From the NCBI RefSeq assembly GCF_027604915.1, contig NZ_JAJAQC010000015.1:82843-146842 (forward strand): a DNA stretch of 64,000 nucleotides, read 5' to 3'. Positions 7,907 to 14,932 of the stretch are shown here, piece by piece (the first letter of the stretch is position 1; each line of letters starts with the position of its first letter). Both the position numbers and the translations under genes were made by a program. The DNA comes from Streptomonospora mangrovi (GTDB taxonomy: Bacteria; Actinomycetota; Actinomycetes; Streptosporangiales; Streptosporangiaceae). Under the pieces are notes generated by a model that was not told where the DNA came from, did not search any database, and worked only from the letters and a program-made list of their open reading frames with translations.

Positions 7907-8546
7907 TGTTGGCGATCCGGCCCGGAAGCTCCGCCAACGAATCGATCCGCATCGTCGGAAGGCGATCGGCTTCCGGGTCGGCTTGCTGGACGATGCCCCA
8001 CGGCCCCCGCCGGATGAGCGCCGTACGCAGACCGACGTGCGCGGCAGGCCGGATGTCGTTGTCGAGCCGGTCGCCCACGTACAGGATCTCGCCCGCCTCG
8101 CACGCAGCCGCCTCGACCACCCACCGGAAGAAGGCGGGATCGGGCTTGGCCACGCCCCAGTCGTCGGACGTGGCGATCATGTCGCTGGGCAGGTCCAGCG
8201 ACCGCAGGATGCCACCGGCCCGCACGGTCTGGTTGCCCGCGATCCCGACCCACAGTCCTTGCTCGCGCAGCTTCGCCAGCGACGGACGCGCGTCGGGGTA
8301 CAGGTCCTCTTCGCCGAAGGTCTCGGGCTGACCGGCATCGGCCCGCCGCTGTCGCTCTTCGGCCAGGTCGAACCCGGGCCGGAACACCTGGAACGTCTCG
8401 CGGTAGTCCAGGCCCCGGGCGATCACGGCCCCGAACATCGCCGAGAACGTGTGCCGGGGAACCCCGAGCCAGTCAGCCCACGTCCCGTACTCCGTTGACT
8501 CGTCCACCAGGCACTCACCGACATCGAACACCACAGCGCGGATCAT
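7887..8546 (-). CDS. HAD-superfamily hydrolase
   Basis: A 219-residue haloacid-dehalogenase-like phosphatase. Motif I is VVFDVGECLVDE (about 4-15): the nucleophile Asp is present, but the usual second Asp is Gly (DVGE instead of DxDG), as in one known HAD subgroup. Motif II is GIAGNQT, motif III KPDPAFF and motif IV YVGDRLDNDI. A cap domain lies between motifs I and II. The start at 8546 is preferred because the fold begins there; an upstream ATG at 8612 would add an unstructured extension. Substrate is unknown. The DVGE change could lower phosphatase activity. Gene ends overlap the convergent XRE gene by 20 bases. Confidence 0.85.
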   Translation of the reverse strand: MIRAVVFDVGECLVDESTEYGTWADWLGVPRHTFSAMFGAVIARGLDYRETFQVFRPGFDLAEERQRRADAGQPETFGEEDLYPDARPSLAKLREQGLWVGIAGNQTVRAGGILRSLDLPSDMIATSDDWGVAKPDPAFFRWVVEAAACEAGEILYVGDRLDNDIRPAAHVGLRTALIRRGPWGIVQQADPEADRLPTMRIDSLAELPGRIANINAAEC

Positions 8547-8659
8547 GTCCGCCAGCCTACGACTGAGCGTCCATGCGGTCCGCTCCGCCTGCTGCATATC
8601 TACCCATGCCAATATCAGTGTCGTGTGTCACAGTAGGTGGGTGCCGTGTGGTGCCAGAT

Positions 8660-8681
8660 GACACCTAATTGCAAAGGTGTC
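8660..8681. promoter_or_regulatory. Inverted repeat upstream of the HEPN-like gene
   Basis: GACACCT at 8660-8666 and AGGTGTC at 8675-8681 form a perfect 7-bp inverted repeat with an 8-base AT-rich centre, about 90 bases before the start at 8771. Size and symmetry suit a dimeric repressor site; it could also be a weak terminator. The rest of 8547-8770 holds no gene I can see. Confidence 0.4.
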
Positions 8682-8770
8682 GTCCCAGAAAATGCATCAC
8701 CAATTGCTATTCATAGCAACGACGTAGGCTTGTTTTATCAACATGAGACCCCATTGCGAGATTGATTGGC

Positions 8771-10072
8771 ATGAACAGGGATTACAAGTGGGAGTACTTG
8801 CTAGGAGAGCTAGAATTCAATTCCACGCAGGAAATGGATGAATGGGTGGAACTAGTAAAGCGATGCATTGGCGTTCGCGGCAAATCGCTTGGCACTGGAG
8901 TGTTCAGGGATCAGAGTACTCATCCTTTTACCGAAATACGAGTGATAGACGCAGGAGAAGCTTGGAACGCGGTAGCCATCTGCGCACGATTGCGCGATAG
9001 TCCCCACAAAATGGTTATCGGCGTTGCGGGAAGGAACTACGATGAAATAGATTCCGAAGAGAAGATCTCATTCTGGGTAGAGGTATTCAATGACGCCTAT
9101 CACAGTCTGCGATCGGATAAGCAGCGTTTTAGATGGGCTGCCGTTATAGGGCCGAAGCCGAATACGATATCTGCAACTGGGATAAAACTAAGTGCGCCTG
9201 CCGTAATTGGTGGATGTGAGGTAGCCTCATATGAACGCCCATTAGTCGAAGTCGTACCCCCTCAAGTTCCTAGTCTGTATAGCATGGGATTTTTCCGCTC
9301 TGTGCCGATCAGTGTGGTGGGATACAGCGAAGGTCGATCTTGGGAGAATTCTATTCCCGAATCATCTGACGACCTGCAGCGGGTATGCGCGCTACTTTCG
9401 GTTGCTTGGGATATACCGATTATTGTGCGGGCGACGCCGCAGCCGATTGTCAACGGAGTAATTGAGTTACCGAGATATCCGCCTTGGTCTAAGAATCCGT
9501 ATGAAGAACTTACGGAAGGCGAGACGTTTGATGACTCTCATGAAAAATTAGTGACGGTTCCCGAATGGTTGGAAGGTGCCTATCATCGCCTCAGGCGCAA
9601 GGAAAAGTGGAGGCGGGTCGGCCGAGCATTGGATGCTTTCAGCGAAGGACTTCGCCTAGAGTACAGCCATCCAAGTCTCGCTTTGGTTTCCTTCGTCGCC
9701 GCGATTGAGGCGATCTCCCTGATCGTCTTCAAGGATGGAACATGTCCGGAGTGTTGTCAATATTGTAAAAATCATTCGCATATCGCCAAAATGTACAGGG
9801 CAACTCTTGGCCTGGTAGTCGATGGCGAGGATCTTAAATTGCTATCTCAATCCTATGGAAAAAGGTCGAAAACAGTGCATACTGGCCGAATGCATGGAAT
9901 AGAAGGGCGGTCCAATCCATATTATGTCTCTCTATTTACAGAGAACGAAGCCATGACATTTCAATGGCAAGAAGTTTACAAACTAAGAAACGCGGCTCGC
10001 GAGTTGCTGTTGAAATCTTTGAAAGAGGAACTTCCCTCTAAATCCCCCCTTGACTTCAGTGTGAACCTCTAA
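8771..10072 (+). CDS. AT-rich cargo protein with HEPN-like RxxxxH motif (433 aa)
   Basis: The gene is plainly richer in A and T than all neighbours and uses codons rare in the rest of the window (AAA, TTA, ATA), a sign of recent transfer. The N-terminal about 270 residues are alpha/beta and unrecognised. The C-terminal part from about 280 is helical: LEYSHPSLALVSFVAAIEAI, then a cysteine cluster TCPECCQYCKNH (about 323-334), then YGKRSKTVHTGRMHG at about 362-376. RSKTVH fits the Rx4-6H signature of HEPN ribonuclease-like domains, which occur in many antiphage and abortive-infection proteins. Start uncertain (ATG 8771 or TTG 8762). The gene lies at the right end of the AICE, a usual place for cargo. 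Confidence 0.7.
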   Translation: MNRDYKWEYLLGELEFNSTQEMDEWVELVKRCIGVRGKSLGTGVFRDQSTHPFTEIRVIDAGEAWNAVAICARLRDSPHKMVIGVAGRNYDEIDSEEKISFWVEVFNDAYHSLRSDKQRFRWAAVIGPKPNTISATGIKLSAPAVIGGCEVASYERPLVEVVPPQVPSLYSMGFFRSVPISVVGYSEGRSWENSIPESSDDLQRVCALLSVAWDIPIIVRATPQPIVNGVIELPRYPPWSKNPYEELTEGETFDDSHEKLVTVPEWLEGAYHRLRRKEKWRRVGRALDAFSEGLRLEYSHPSLALVSFVAAIEAISLIVFKDGTCPECCQYCKNHSHIAKMYRATLGLVVDGEDLKLLSQSYGKRSKTVHTGRMHGIEGRSNPYYVSLFTENEAMTFQWQEVYKLRNAARELLLKSLKEELPSKSPLDFSVNL

Positions 10073-10105
10073 TGAGGTTGCCGAATTGGGCTGTATGGGA
10101 TCAAG

Positions 10106-10128
10106 GCGACGGCGCTTCGCGCCGTCGC
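10106..10128 (+). terminator. Strong hairpin after the AT-rich cargo gene
   Basis: A perfect 10-bp stem, GCGACGGCGC (10106-10115) paired with 10119-10128, closes on a TTC triloop. It is 34 bases past the stop of the HEPN-like gene and is best read as its terminator, though no U tract follows. Confidence 0.6.
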
Positions 10129-10314
10129 TCCGGCGTGCCGGCCGCCGCTCGGGCTGCGGGCTGCCGCCCGGTCCCGAGCGCGCGGCCGGCCGCCGGGGTC
10201 GCGGAGCATCCGCCGCCTGGAGGCCGCCCGGCTACCGTGGGTCGCGCCGTCGCCGCAGCAGGGCAAAGCGAAGCGCCGCCACGTCGGCGAGCGAACCGGC
10301 TATGGTCCTGGCGC

Positions 10315-10390
10315 CCTCGGTCCCGAGGCACTTGGTCGCGCGACCCTCACTGTCTCGGGTGGCCGACACCGGCGCGACCAAGCACCTCGG
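10315..10390. repeat. Palindrome cluster near the right end of the AICE
   Basis: CCTCGG-TC-CCGAGG is a perfect palindrome at 10315-10328. Overlapping it, a 19-base arm at 10323-10341 pairs with 10372-10390 in 17 positions across a 30-base spacer. The whole 10129-10588 stretch has no convincing gene. Long GC-rich palindromes of this kind occur in single-strand origins and transfer loci of rolling-circle actinomycete plasmids, so an sso- or clt-like role is possible; this is inference. Confidence 0.45.
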
Positions 10391-10470
10391 ACCGGAACCG
10401 TGGTTGCTGTCTCCGTGGGGTTGCTGCACTGGTGGTTACGCGTTACAACGAGCCAGAGCCACACTCGCCG

Positions 10471-10545
10471 TGCCAGATTCTTGCCAGACGCAGCGGATGA
10501 TCATGGGGACTCACGGGGAATCAGCGGACAAACGCCGATGTCCGC
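10471..10545. promoter_or_regulatory. Possible integrase/excisionase arm sites beside attR
   Basis: TGCCAGA occurs twice with an 11-base period (10471-10477 and 10482-10488). A perfect 7-bp inverted repeat, GCGGACA/TGTCCGC, lies at 10524-10545. All are within 120 bases of the tRNA fragment that should be the attachment core. Short repeats in helical phase flanking a core are typical of tyrosine-recombinase attachment sites; function here is inferred. Confidence 0.35.
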
Positions 10546-10588
10546 GCAGGTCAGCAAAGGTGCACGTCAGCCACCAACTCTCGACTTT

Positions 10589-10631
10589 GCTTCCCAAGCT
10601 GATAACGCGGGTTCGATTCCCGTCATCCGCT
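10589..10631 (+). other. attR: 3' fragment of tRNA-Gly(CCC)
   Basis: The sequence runs from an anticodon loop TTCCCAA (anticodon CCC) through the 3' half of the anticodon stem, a T arm with GGTTCGATTCC, and the acceptor strand ending CATCCGCTC. The 5' half is missing: the bases before it cannot pair with GCTGA. This is the pattern left when an element integrates into the 3' end of a tRNA gene, with the intact tRNA restored at the other end. Integrase lies off the left side of the window, so 10631 should be the right end of the AICE. Confidence 0.82.
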
Positions 10632-10640
10632 CTGTACGAA

Positions 10641-10686
10641 AAACGGCCCTGACCTGCGAATTCGATTCGAACAGGCAGGGCCGTTT
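10641..10686 (+). terminator. tRNA-Gly transcription terminator
   Basis: AAACGGCCCTG (10641-10651) pairs perfectly with 10676-10686, and the right arm ends in TTT. It follows the tRNA 3' end by about ten bases, as a native tRNA terminator would. This marks the start of host sequence to the right of attR. Confidence 0.75.
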
Positions 10687-10773
10687 CCATGCCCAGGGTG
10701 CACCAGCGGGTGCACGGCCCCTCCGGCACGTCCCCCCGGACGGGATCACATCCCGTCATCCGGCCCCCGATCG

Positions 10774-10889
10774 AGGGTGCACCAGGGTGCACGGCCCGCC
10801 GCCGACCCGAGAACCTTCGAGGTTCTCCACCCGATTCCCTCCGCACCCGGGCCGCACCGAGCGATGGTCGACCCATGGCAACCATCGAA
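10774..10889 (+). repeat. Direct repeat copy 1: integrase leader and first five codons
   Basis: This 116-base stretch matches 18865-18980 with about six differences. It contains GTGCAC palindromes, a hairpin AGAACCT-TCG-AGGTTCT (copy 2 has loop CCG), and an ATG at 10875 followed by the same first five integrase codons (MATIE). Homology stops exactly there, where a methyltransferase fragment begins. It is the truncated 5' end of an integrase gene. A shorter, partial version of the GTGCACCAG element also occurs at about 10697-10722. Confidence 0.85.
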
Positions 10890-11067
10890 CGGGGTCGGTG
10901 TCGGCCACCCAGGCGAGCCGGGCGCCGCCCACGGCGGCGGCCACGCCGAGGTCGAGGCCGGCGATGCCGGTGCACAGCGATCCGATAACAGGCGCTGGCG
11001 TGGTCGGCGTCCCCTTCTTAGCGGTTGGTCGGCTGCTTGTGGTGTGGTGGGTCGCGGTGACGGTCAC
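10890..11067 (-). pseudogene. Relic of DNA cytosine methyltransferase (N-terminus only)
   Basis: From GTG at 11067 the frame encodes PAPVIGSLCTGIAGLDLG followed by a short stretch ending ADTDP, matching motif I of the intact methyltransferase at 22366-23436. The match ends at about 10890, where sequence switches to the integrase leader repeat. Motif IV (PCED) and everything after it are missing, so it cannot be active. The shared GGGGTCGGTG near the join suggests an illegitimate deletion. Confidence 0.82.
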
Positions 11068-11165
11068 GTCATCTCCCCGGCGGGGTTGCGCAGGATCAGC
11101 ACATCTTCGTGCTGGATGATGTGCGCGGCGATGCCCGTGCGGCGCAGCCGCGCAGAACTTCCGGG
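11064..11165 (-). pseudogene. Relic of the gene preceding the methyltransferase
   Basis: The frame ending at TGA 11064-11066 reads TGIAAHIIQHEDVLILRNP, nearly the same as the C-terminus of the 119-residue protein at 23433-23792 (TGIAAHTIQHEDVLIFGNP). Similarity fades upstream of about 11165. It overlaps the methyltransferase relic by four bases, exactly as the intact pair overlaps, showing that both fragments came from one element. Confidence 0.75.
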
Positions 11166-11179
11166 GTCGGGGCCGCCCC

Positions 11180-11210
11180 GGCCCGCCGCTCCGCCGAAGC
11201 GCGGCGGGCC
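11180..11210 (-). terminator. Hairpin terminator of the FMN reductase operon
   Basis: A perfect 10-bp inverted repeat, GGCCCGCCGC (11180-11189) with its complement at 11201-11210, sits four bases beyond the FMN reductase stop on the minus strand. Confidence 0.6.
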
Positions 11211-11213
11211 CCC

Positions 11214-11813
11214 TCACCCCCCGGTGCTCTCCCGCAGCAACTGCTCGAAGGGCACCGGGTCGGTGAACGGGTCGGCCGGTTCGGGATCGGGGCGCGCGAG
11301 TACGGCGGCGGCCAGCTCGCCCCCGGCGCGGGTGATGCGCCGGCCGAGGTCGGTGTCGGCGCCCCAGTCGCCGCTCGCGGCGTAGACGCCGATAGGGACG
11401 ACGGCCGCGCGCAGGTAGGCCAGCAGCGGCCGCAGCGCGTGGTCGAGCATCAGCGAGTGCCGCTCGGTGCCGCCGGTCGCGCCGATCAGCACCGGTTTGC
11501 CGCGCACCGCGTCGCGGTCGAGGACGTCGACGAAGGACTTGAACAGCCCGCTGTAGGAGGCGGTGAACGTGGGCGTGACCAGGATGAGGCCGTCGGCGGC
11601 GGAGAGCCGGTCCAGGACGGGCCGCAGGTTCTCGTTGGCGAACCCGGTGAGCAGGTGGTCGGCGATGTCGTGCGCGTGGTCGCGCAGTTCCACCAGTTCC
11701 ATCTCCGCCCCCGCGCCCAGCGCGTCGCGCGTGGCCGCGGCGAGCCGGTCGGCCAGCAGGCGGGTGCTGGACGGCTGAGACAAGCCGGCCGAGACGGTGA
11801 GGACGCGGGTCAT
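11214..11813 (-). CDS. NADPH-dependent FMN reductase (CE1759-type)
   Basis: A 199-residue flavodoxin-fold reductase. MTRVLTVSAGLSQPSSTRLLADRL is the phosphate-binding loop of the NADPH-dependent FMN reductase family; LVTPTFTASYSGLFKSFVD (about 78-96) and IGATGGTERHSLM (about 109-121) are the flavin-binding loops. Proteins of this kind are usually encoded next to luciferase-like monooxygenases and supply them with reduced FMN. Here the ATG overlaps the stop of that monooxygenase by four bases, so the pair forms a coupled two-component system. Substrate is unknown. Confidence 0.88.
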   Translation of the reverse strand: MTRVLTVSAGLSQPSSTRLLADRLAAATRDALGAGAEMELVELRDHAHDIADHLLTGFANENLRPVLDRLSAADGLILVTPTFTASYSGLFKSFVDVLDRDAVRGKPVLIGATGGTERHSLMLDHALRPLLAYLRAAVVPIGVYAASGDWGADTDLGRRITRAGGELAAAVLARPDPEPADPFTDPVPFEQLLRESTGG

Positions 11814-12949
11814 ACGGTGCTCCCTTCGGTGTTCTGCTGCGCGGTGCTGTGCTGCGCGGTCTCCTGCTGGGCGGCGTCCTGCTGGGCGCGCAGCAGCGAG
11901 GCGTGGGTGGGCGCGGCGGGCACGTGGGCGGGCCGGCGAGCGGCGAACTCCTTGCGCAGCACCGGGACGACCTCCTCGCCGAGCAGGTCGAGCTGCTCCA
12001 GCACCGTCTTCAGCGGCAGACCGGCGTGGTCGATGAGGAAGAGTTGGCGCTGGTAGTCGCCGACGTATTCGCGGAAGCCGAGGGTGCGGTCGATGACCTG
12101 CTGCGGGCTGCCGACCGTCAGCGGGGTCTCGGCCATGAACCGCTCCAGCGAGGGTCCGCCGCCGTAGACGGGGGCGTCATCGAAGTAGGGGCGGAACTCG
12201 GCTACGGCGTCCTGGGAGTTGCGGCGCATGAACACCTGGCCGCCCAGCCCGACGATGGCCTGGTCGGCGGAGCCGTGCCCGTAGTGCTCGAACCGGCGCC
12301 GGTACAGCTCGACCATCCGCTTGGTGTGCTCGGGCGGCCAGAAGATGTGGTTGTGGAAGAAGCCGTCGCCGTAGAAGGCGGCCTGCTCGGCGATTTCCGG
12401 GCTGCGGATGGAGCCGTGCCACACGAAGGGCGGCACCCCGTCCAGCGGGCGTGGGGTGGAGGTGAACCCCTGGAGCGGAGTGCGGAAGCGGCCCTCCCAG
12501 TCCACGACGTCCTCGCGCCACAGCCGGTGCAGCAGGTGGTAGTTCTCCACGGCCAGCGGGATGCCCTGGCGGATGTCCTGGCCGAACCACGGGTAGACCG
12601 GGCCCTGGTTGCCGCGCCCCATCATCAGGTCGACCCGGCCGCCGGCCAGGTGCTGGAGCATCGCGAAGTCTTCGGCGATCTTCACCGGGTCGTTGGTGGT
12701 GATCAGCGTGGTGGAGGTGGACAGGACCAGCCGCTCGGTCTGCGCCGCGACGAAGCCGAGCATGGTCGTGGGCGAGGACGGCACGAACGGCGGGTTGTGG
12801 TGCTCGCCGGTGGCGAAGACGTCGAGGCCGACCTCCTCGGTCTTGCGTGCGATGGCGACCATCGCCTGGATCCGCTCGCCCTCGGTGGGGGTGCGGCCGG
12901 TCGTGGGGTCGGGTGTCACGTCGCCGACGGTGAAAACCCCGAACTGCAT
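11810..12949 (-). CDS. Luciferase-like FMN-dependent monooxygenase (CE1758-type)
   Basis: A 379-residue TIM-barrel flavin monooxygenase. Start MQFGVFTVGDVT is placed at 12949, because GGAG lies six bases upstream; a GTG four codons earlier would put that GGAG inside the gene. Typical blocks are GLDVFATGEHHNPPF, LSTSTTLITTNDPVKIAEDF, GRVDLMMGRGNQGPVYPW and PFVWHGSIRSPEIAEQAA. The last about 40 residues are Ala/Gln-rich (AQQDAAQQETAQ) and low-complexity, an unusual tail. It oxidises an unknown compound with O2 and FMNH2 from the reductase encoded next to it. A palindrome 15 bases upstream suggests control by the MarR protein encoded upstream. Confidence 0.9.
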   Translation of the reverse strand: MQFGVFTVGDVTPDPTTGRTPTEGERIQAMVAIARKTEEVGLDVFATGEHHNPPFVPSSPTTMLGFVAAQTERLVLSTSTTLITTNDPVKIAEDFAMLQHLAGGRVDLMMGRGNQGPVYPWFGQDIRQGIPLAVENYHLLHRLWREDVVDWEGRFRTPLQGFTSTPRPLDGVPPFVWHGSIRSPEIAEQAAFYGDGFFHNHIFWPPEHTKRMVELYRRRFEHYGHGSADQAIVGLGGQVFMRRNSQDAVAEFRPYFDDAPVYGGGPSLERFMAETPLTVGSPQQVIDRTLGFREYVGDYQRQLFLIDHAGLPLKTVLEQLDLLGEEVVPVLRKEFAARRPAHVPAAPTHASLLRAQQDAAQQETAQHSTAQQNTEGSTV

Positions 12950-12963
12950 CTCGAACTCCACTC

Positions 12964-12977
12964 GTTCAAATTTTAAC
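12964..12977. promoter_or_regulatory. Putative MarR operator before the monooxygenase
   Basis: GTTCAAATTTTAAC is a 14-bp palindrome with one mismatched pair, 15 bases before the monooxygenase start. A related GTTCAAATGTCGAAAC lies at 13684-13699 in front of the MarR gene. AT-rich palindromes of this size are typical MarR sites. Confidence 0.55.
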
Positions 12978-13128
12978 TACCAGTGGAACGGTGCGGAGGG
13001 TACTGCTATTCCGGGCGTGAAGGCGGGGCGGGCGCGAACCGCGACTGCGAGCGTGGGGAGGGCGGGGCGGGCGTGGCCTGCGGGCGCGGGGCGGGCGCAA
13101 AGCGGGTGGAGGTACGGGGCGCGGCGGC

Positions 13129-13662
13129 TCAGCAGCCCTCACCCTGGTCACCGGTCACACCGTCACCGGTCACACCGTCACCGGACGCCCCGCCGCCGGA
13201 CGCCCCGCCGGATGCGCCTTGAAGGCGGGCCCGTGTCCGGGTGAACACACGGGAGAGCACGTCGAGTTCGTGGTCGTCGAGGTCGTCGGTGAACAGCCGC
13301 CGCACCGTGGCGATGTGGGTGCGGTCGGCGTCGCGCAGCGCCTCCAACCCGGCGGCGGTCAGCACGGCGAACGCGACCCGTCGGTCCTCGGCGGAGGGGT
13401 GGCGCACCACCCAGCCGCGCCGTTCCAGCGCTTTGACCTGGTAGGTCAGCCGACTCGGGGAGAACACCATGCGCCCGGCCAGCTCGCCCATCCGCAGTCG
13501 GCGCCCGGGGGCCTCGGCCAGGACCAGCAGTAGATGATAGTCCATCAGGCTCATTCCGGCGGATGAGCGCAGGTCCTCGTCCAGCCGGGTCTCCAGCAGC
13601 AGGCTCGCCTCGATGTAGGGCCGCCACGCCCGCCGCTGCGCCGACCCCCGCCAGGACCCCAT
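13129..13662 (-). CDS. MarR-family regulator
   Basis: A 177-residue winged helix-turn-helix repressor. The start is ATG 13662 (MGSWRGSAQRRAWRPYIEA). The DNA-binding core is LRMGELAGRMVFSPSRLTYQVKALERRGWV with wing HPSAEDRRVAFAVLTAAG, flanked by dimerisation helices. MSLMDYHLLLVLAEAPG precedes the core, as in MarR proteins. The C-terminal 28 residues are a Gly/Ser/Asp repeat (GASGGASGG, GDGVTGDGVTGD) produced by a tandem 12-base DNA repeat near 13150. It probably controls the monooxygenase-reductase pair and itself through the related palindromes at 12964 and 13684. Confidence 0.85.
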   Translation of the reverse strand: MGSWRGSAQRRAWRPYIEASLLLETRLDEDLRSSAGMSLMDYHLLLVLAEAPGRRLRMGELAGRMVFSPSRLTYQVKALERRGWVVRHPSAEDRRVAFAVLTAAGLEALRDADRTHIATVRRLFTDDLDDHELDVLSRVFTRTRARLQGASGGASGGGASGDGVTGDGVTGDQGEGC

Positions 13663-13683
13663 GCCGAGCAGTCTAGCGAGATG

Positions 13684-13699
13684 GTTCAAATGTCGAAAC
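13684..13699. promoter_or_regulatory. Putative MarR autoregulatory site
   Basis: GTTCAAATGTCGAAAC, 21 bases before the MarR start, shares GTTCAAAT with the palindrome at 12964 and keeps partial dyad symmetry. It would allow autorepression. Confidence 0.4.
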
Positions 13700-13747
13700 A
13701 CTGCGGAGCGCGAGCCAGGAGAGCTGGATCGCTGATGGGGGTGGAGG

Positions 13748-14189
13748 GTGATGGTGGATGGTCCGGGCGGGCGGCAGTGGCCGAGCTGGCCAACCACTAC
13801 ACCGACGACGCACCACACCGGGGCGGCCCTGCGCCGCGCGGCCCCGGACCCGAACCCGCTGGTCCGCCGCATCGCACTGGAGGGCCTGGCCTACACGTGG
13901 CGCGACCACCCCGCCACGGTGGAGGTCCTGCGCGCGGCCACTCGCGACGCGCGAGACAGCGCTGGACGGCCTGACGAGCGAATGGCCGCACCTGCCGCAG
14001 ACCCGCCGGACCACCGCCGCGGCGATCGACGACCCGTCCCTGATGGTCGCGACAGTCGCGACCGCCAACTGGCAGCACTGGCCGGCGGACCCCGCCATCC
14101 GCCAGAGCCTCCACAACTTCGCCACCCGCCCCGACGCCCCACCCCACTTCACCCGCTGGTGGCACTGGCTGGCCTCCGCCCAGCCCTGA
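13748..14189 (+). pseudogene. Broken HEAT-repeat-like gene
   Basis: One frame encodes ALRRAAPDPNPLVRRIALEG followed by LAYTWRDHPATVEVLRAA, a clear HEAT/LRV-type repeat, up to about 13950. The next repeats continue in a different frame: RETALDGLTSEWPHLPQ, then VATVATANWQHWPADP, ending WWHWLASAQP at TGA 14187-14189. A single frameshift near 13945-13960 therefore splits the gene. No good ribosome site is seen, so only the 3' part may remain. Proteins with such repeats often accompany regulators or NTPases. Confidence 0.5.
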
Positions 14190-14389
14190 CTCGCGCGCAC
14201 CCGCCCACCCTCCCGCGCCCCGCCCTGTCCCGCCTCGCGGAACGAGCGCGCAAAGCCGCGCCGGAGCGCCTTTCGGCAGGTCTGCCGCCGCACGCGCGGA
14301 CGTTGGGGGCGGCGCCGGGCACCTCGGGCACGTTTGACGCCTGAATAGTTAACCGCTATCTATTGAGGCGTCGAAGAGGAGGACGGTCG

Positions 14390-14932
14390 GTGCAGGACGT
14401 GGTGCTGGCGCTGCTGGCAAAGGAGCCCTCGCACGGCTACGACTTGCGCAGACGCCTTGCGGCGGCGCTCGGGCCGTTGGGGGAGCCGCTGAACGCGGGG
14501 CAGGTCTATGTCACGCTCACTCGGCTGGAGAAGGCCGGGCTGGTCGTGCAGGAGCGCGAGGACGCGCCGGTGCGCGGGCCGCGGCGGAAGGTGTACGGGC
14601 TGACCGCGGCCGGGCAGGAGCGGGTGGCCGCGTGGATGGCCGAGGGGGTCGGTCCCCGGGCCGACGTGTCGGAGTTCCACCTGAAGCTGGTGGCCGCCGC
14701 CGAATCCGGGTTGGCCGATCCGCTGGCGCTCGTGCGCAGGCGCCGCCAGGAGCTGATGCGCAGCCTCGCCGAGGCCCAGCGCGCCGCCCTCGCTCACGAC
14801 GCGAACTCGGAGGCCGGATTGCTCCTGGAGGGGATCGCCCTCCGGTTGCAGGCCGACCTGCGCTGGCTGGAGGCGTGCGCCCGGACCTGGTCCGCACGCG
14901 CCTCGCGTGGAAACGGCGGAGGAGACGCATGA
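14390..14932 (+). CDS. PadR-family regulator
   Basis: A 180-residue PadR-type repressor. The chosen start is GTG 14390, seven bases after a strong GAGGAGG; a TTG at 14363 lacks a ribosome site. The winged helix-turn-helix is DVVLALLAKEPSHGYDLRRR, then LNAGQVYVTLTRLEKAGLV with wing GPRRKVYGLTAAG; the C-terminal half is a helical dimerisation domain. The stop overlaps the ATG of the ABC ATPase (ATGA). PadR proteins often repress the ABC exporter encoded beside them, sensing its substrate; that role is likely here. ATAG/CTAT half-sites near 14345-14360 may be its operator. Confidence 0.87.
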   Translation: MQDVVLALLAKEPSHGYDLRRRLAAALGPLGEPLNAGQVYVTLTRLEKAGLVVQEREDAPVRGPRRKVYGLTAAGQERVAAWMAEGVGPRADVSEFHLKLVAAAESGLADPLALVRRRRQELMRSLAEAQRAALAHDANSEAGLLLEGIALRLQADLRWLEACARTWSARASRGNGGGDA

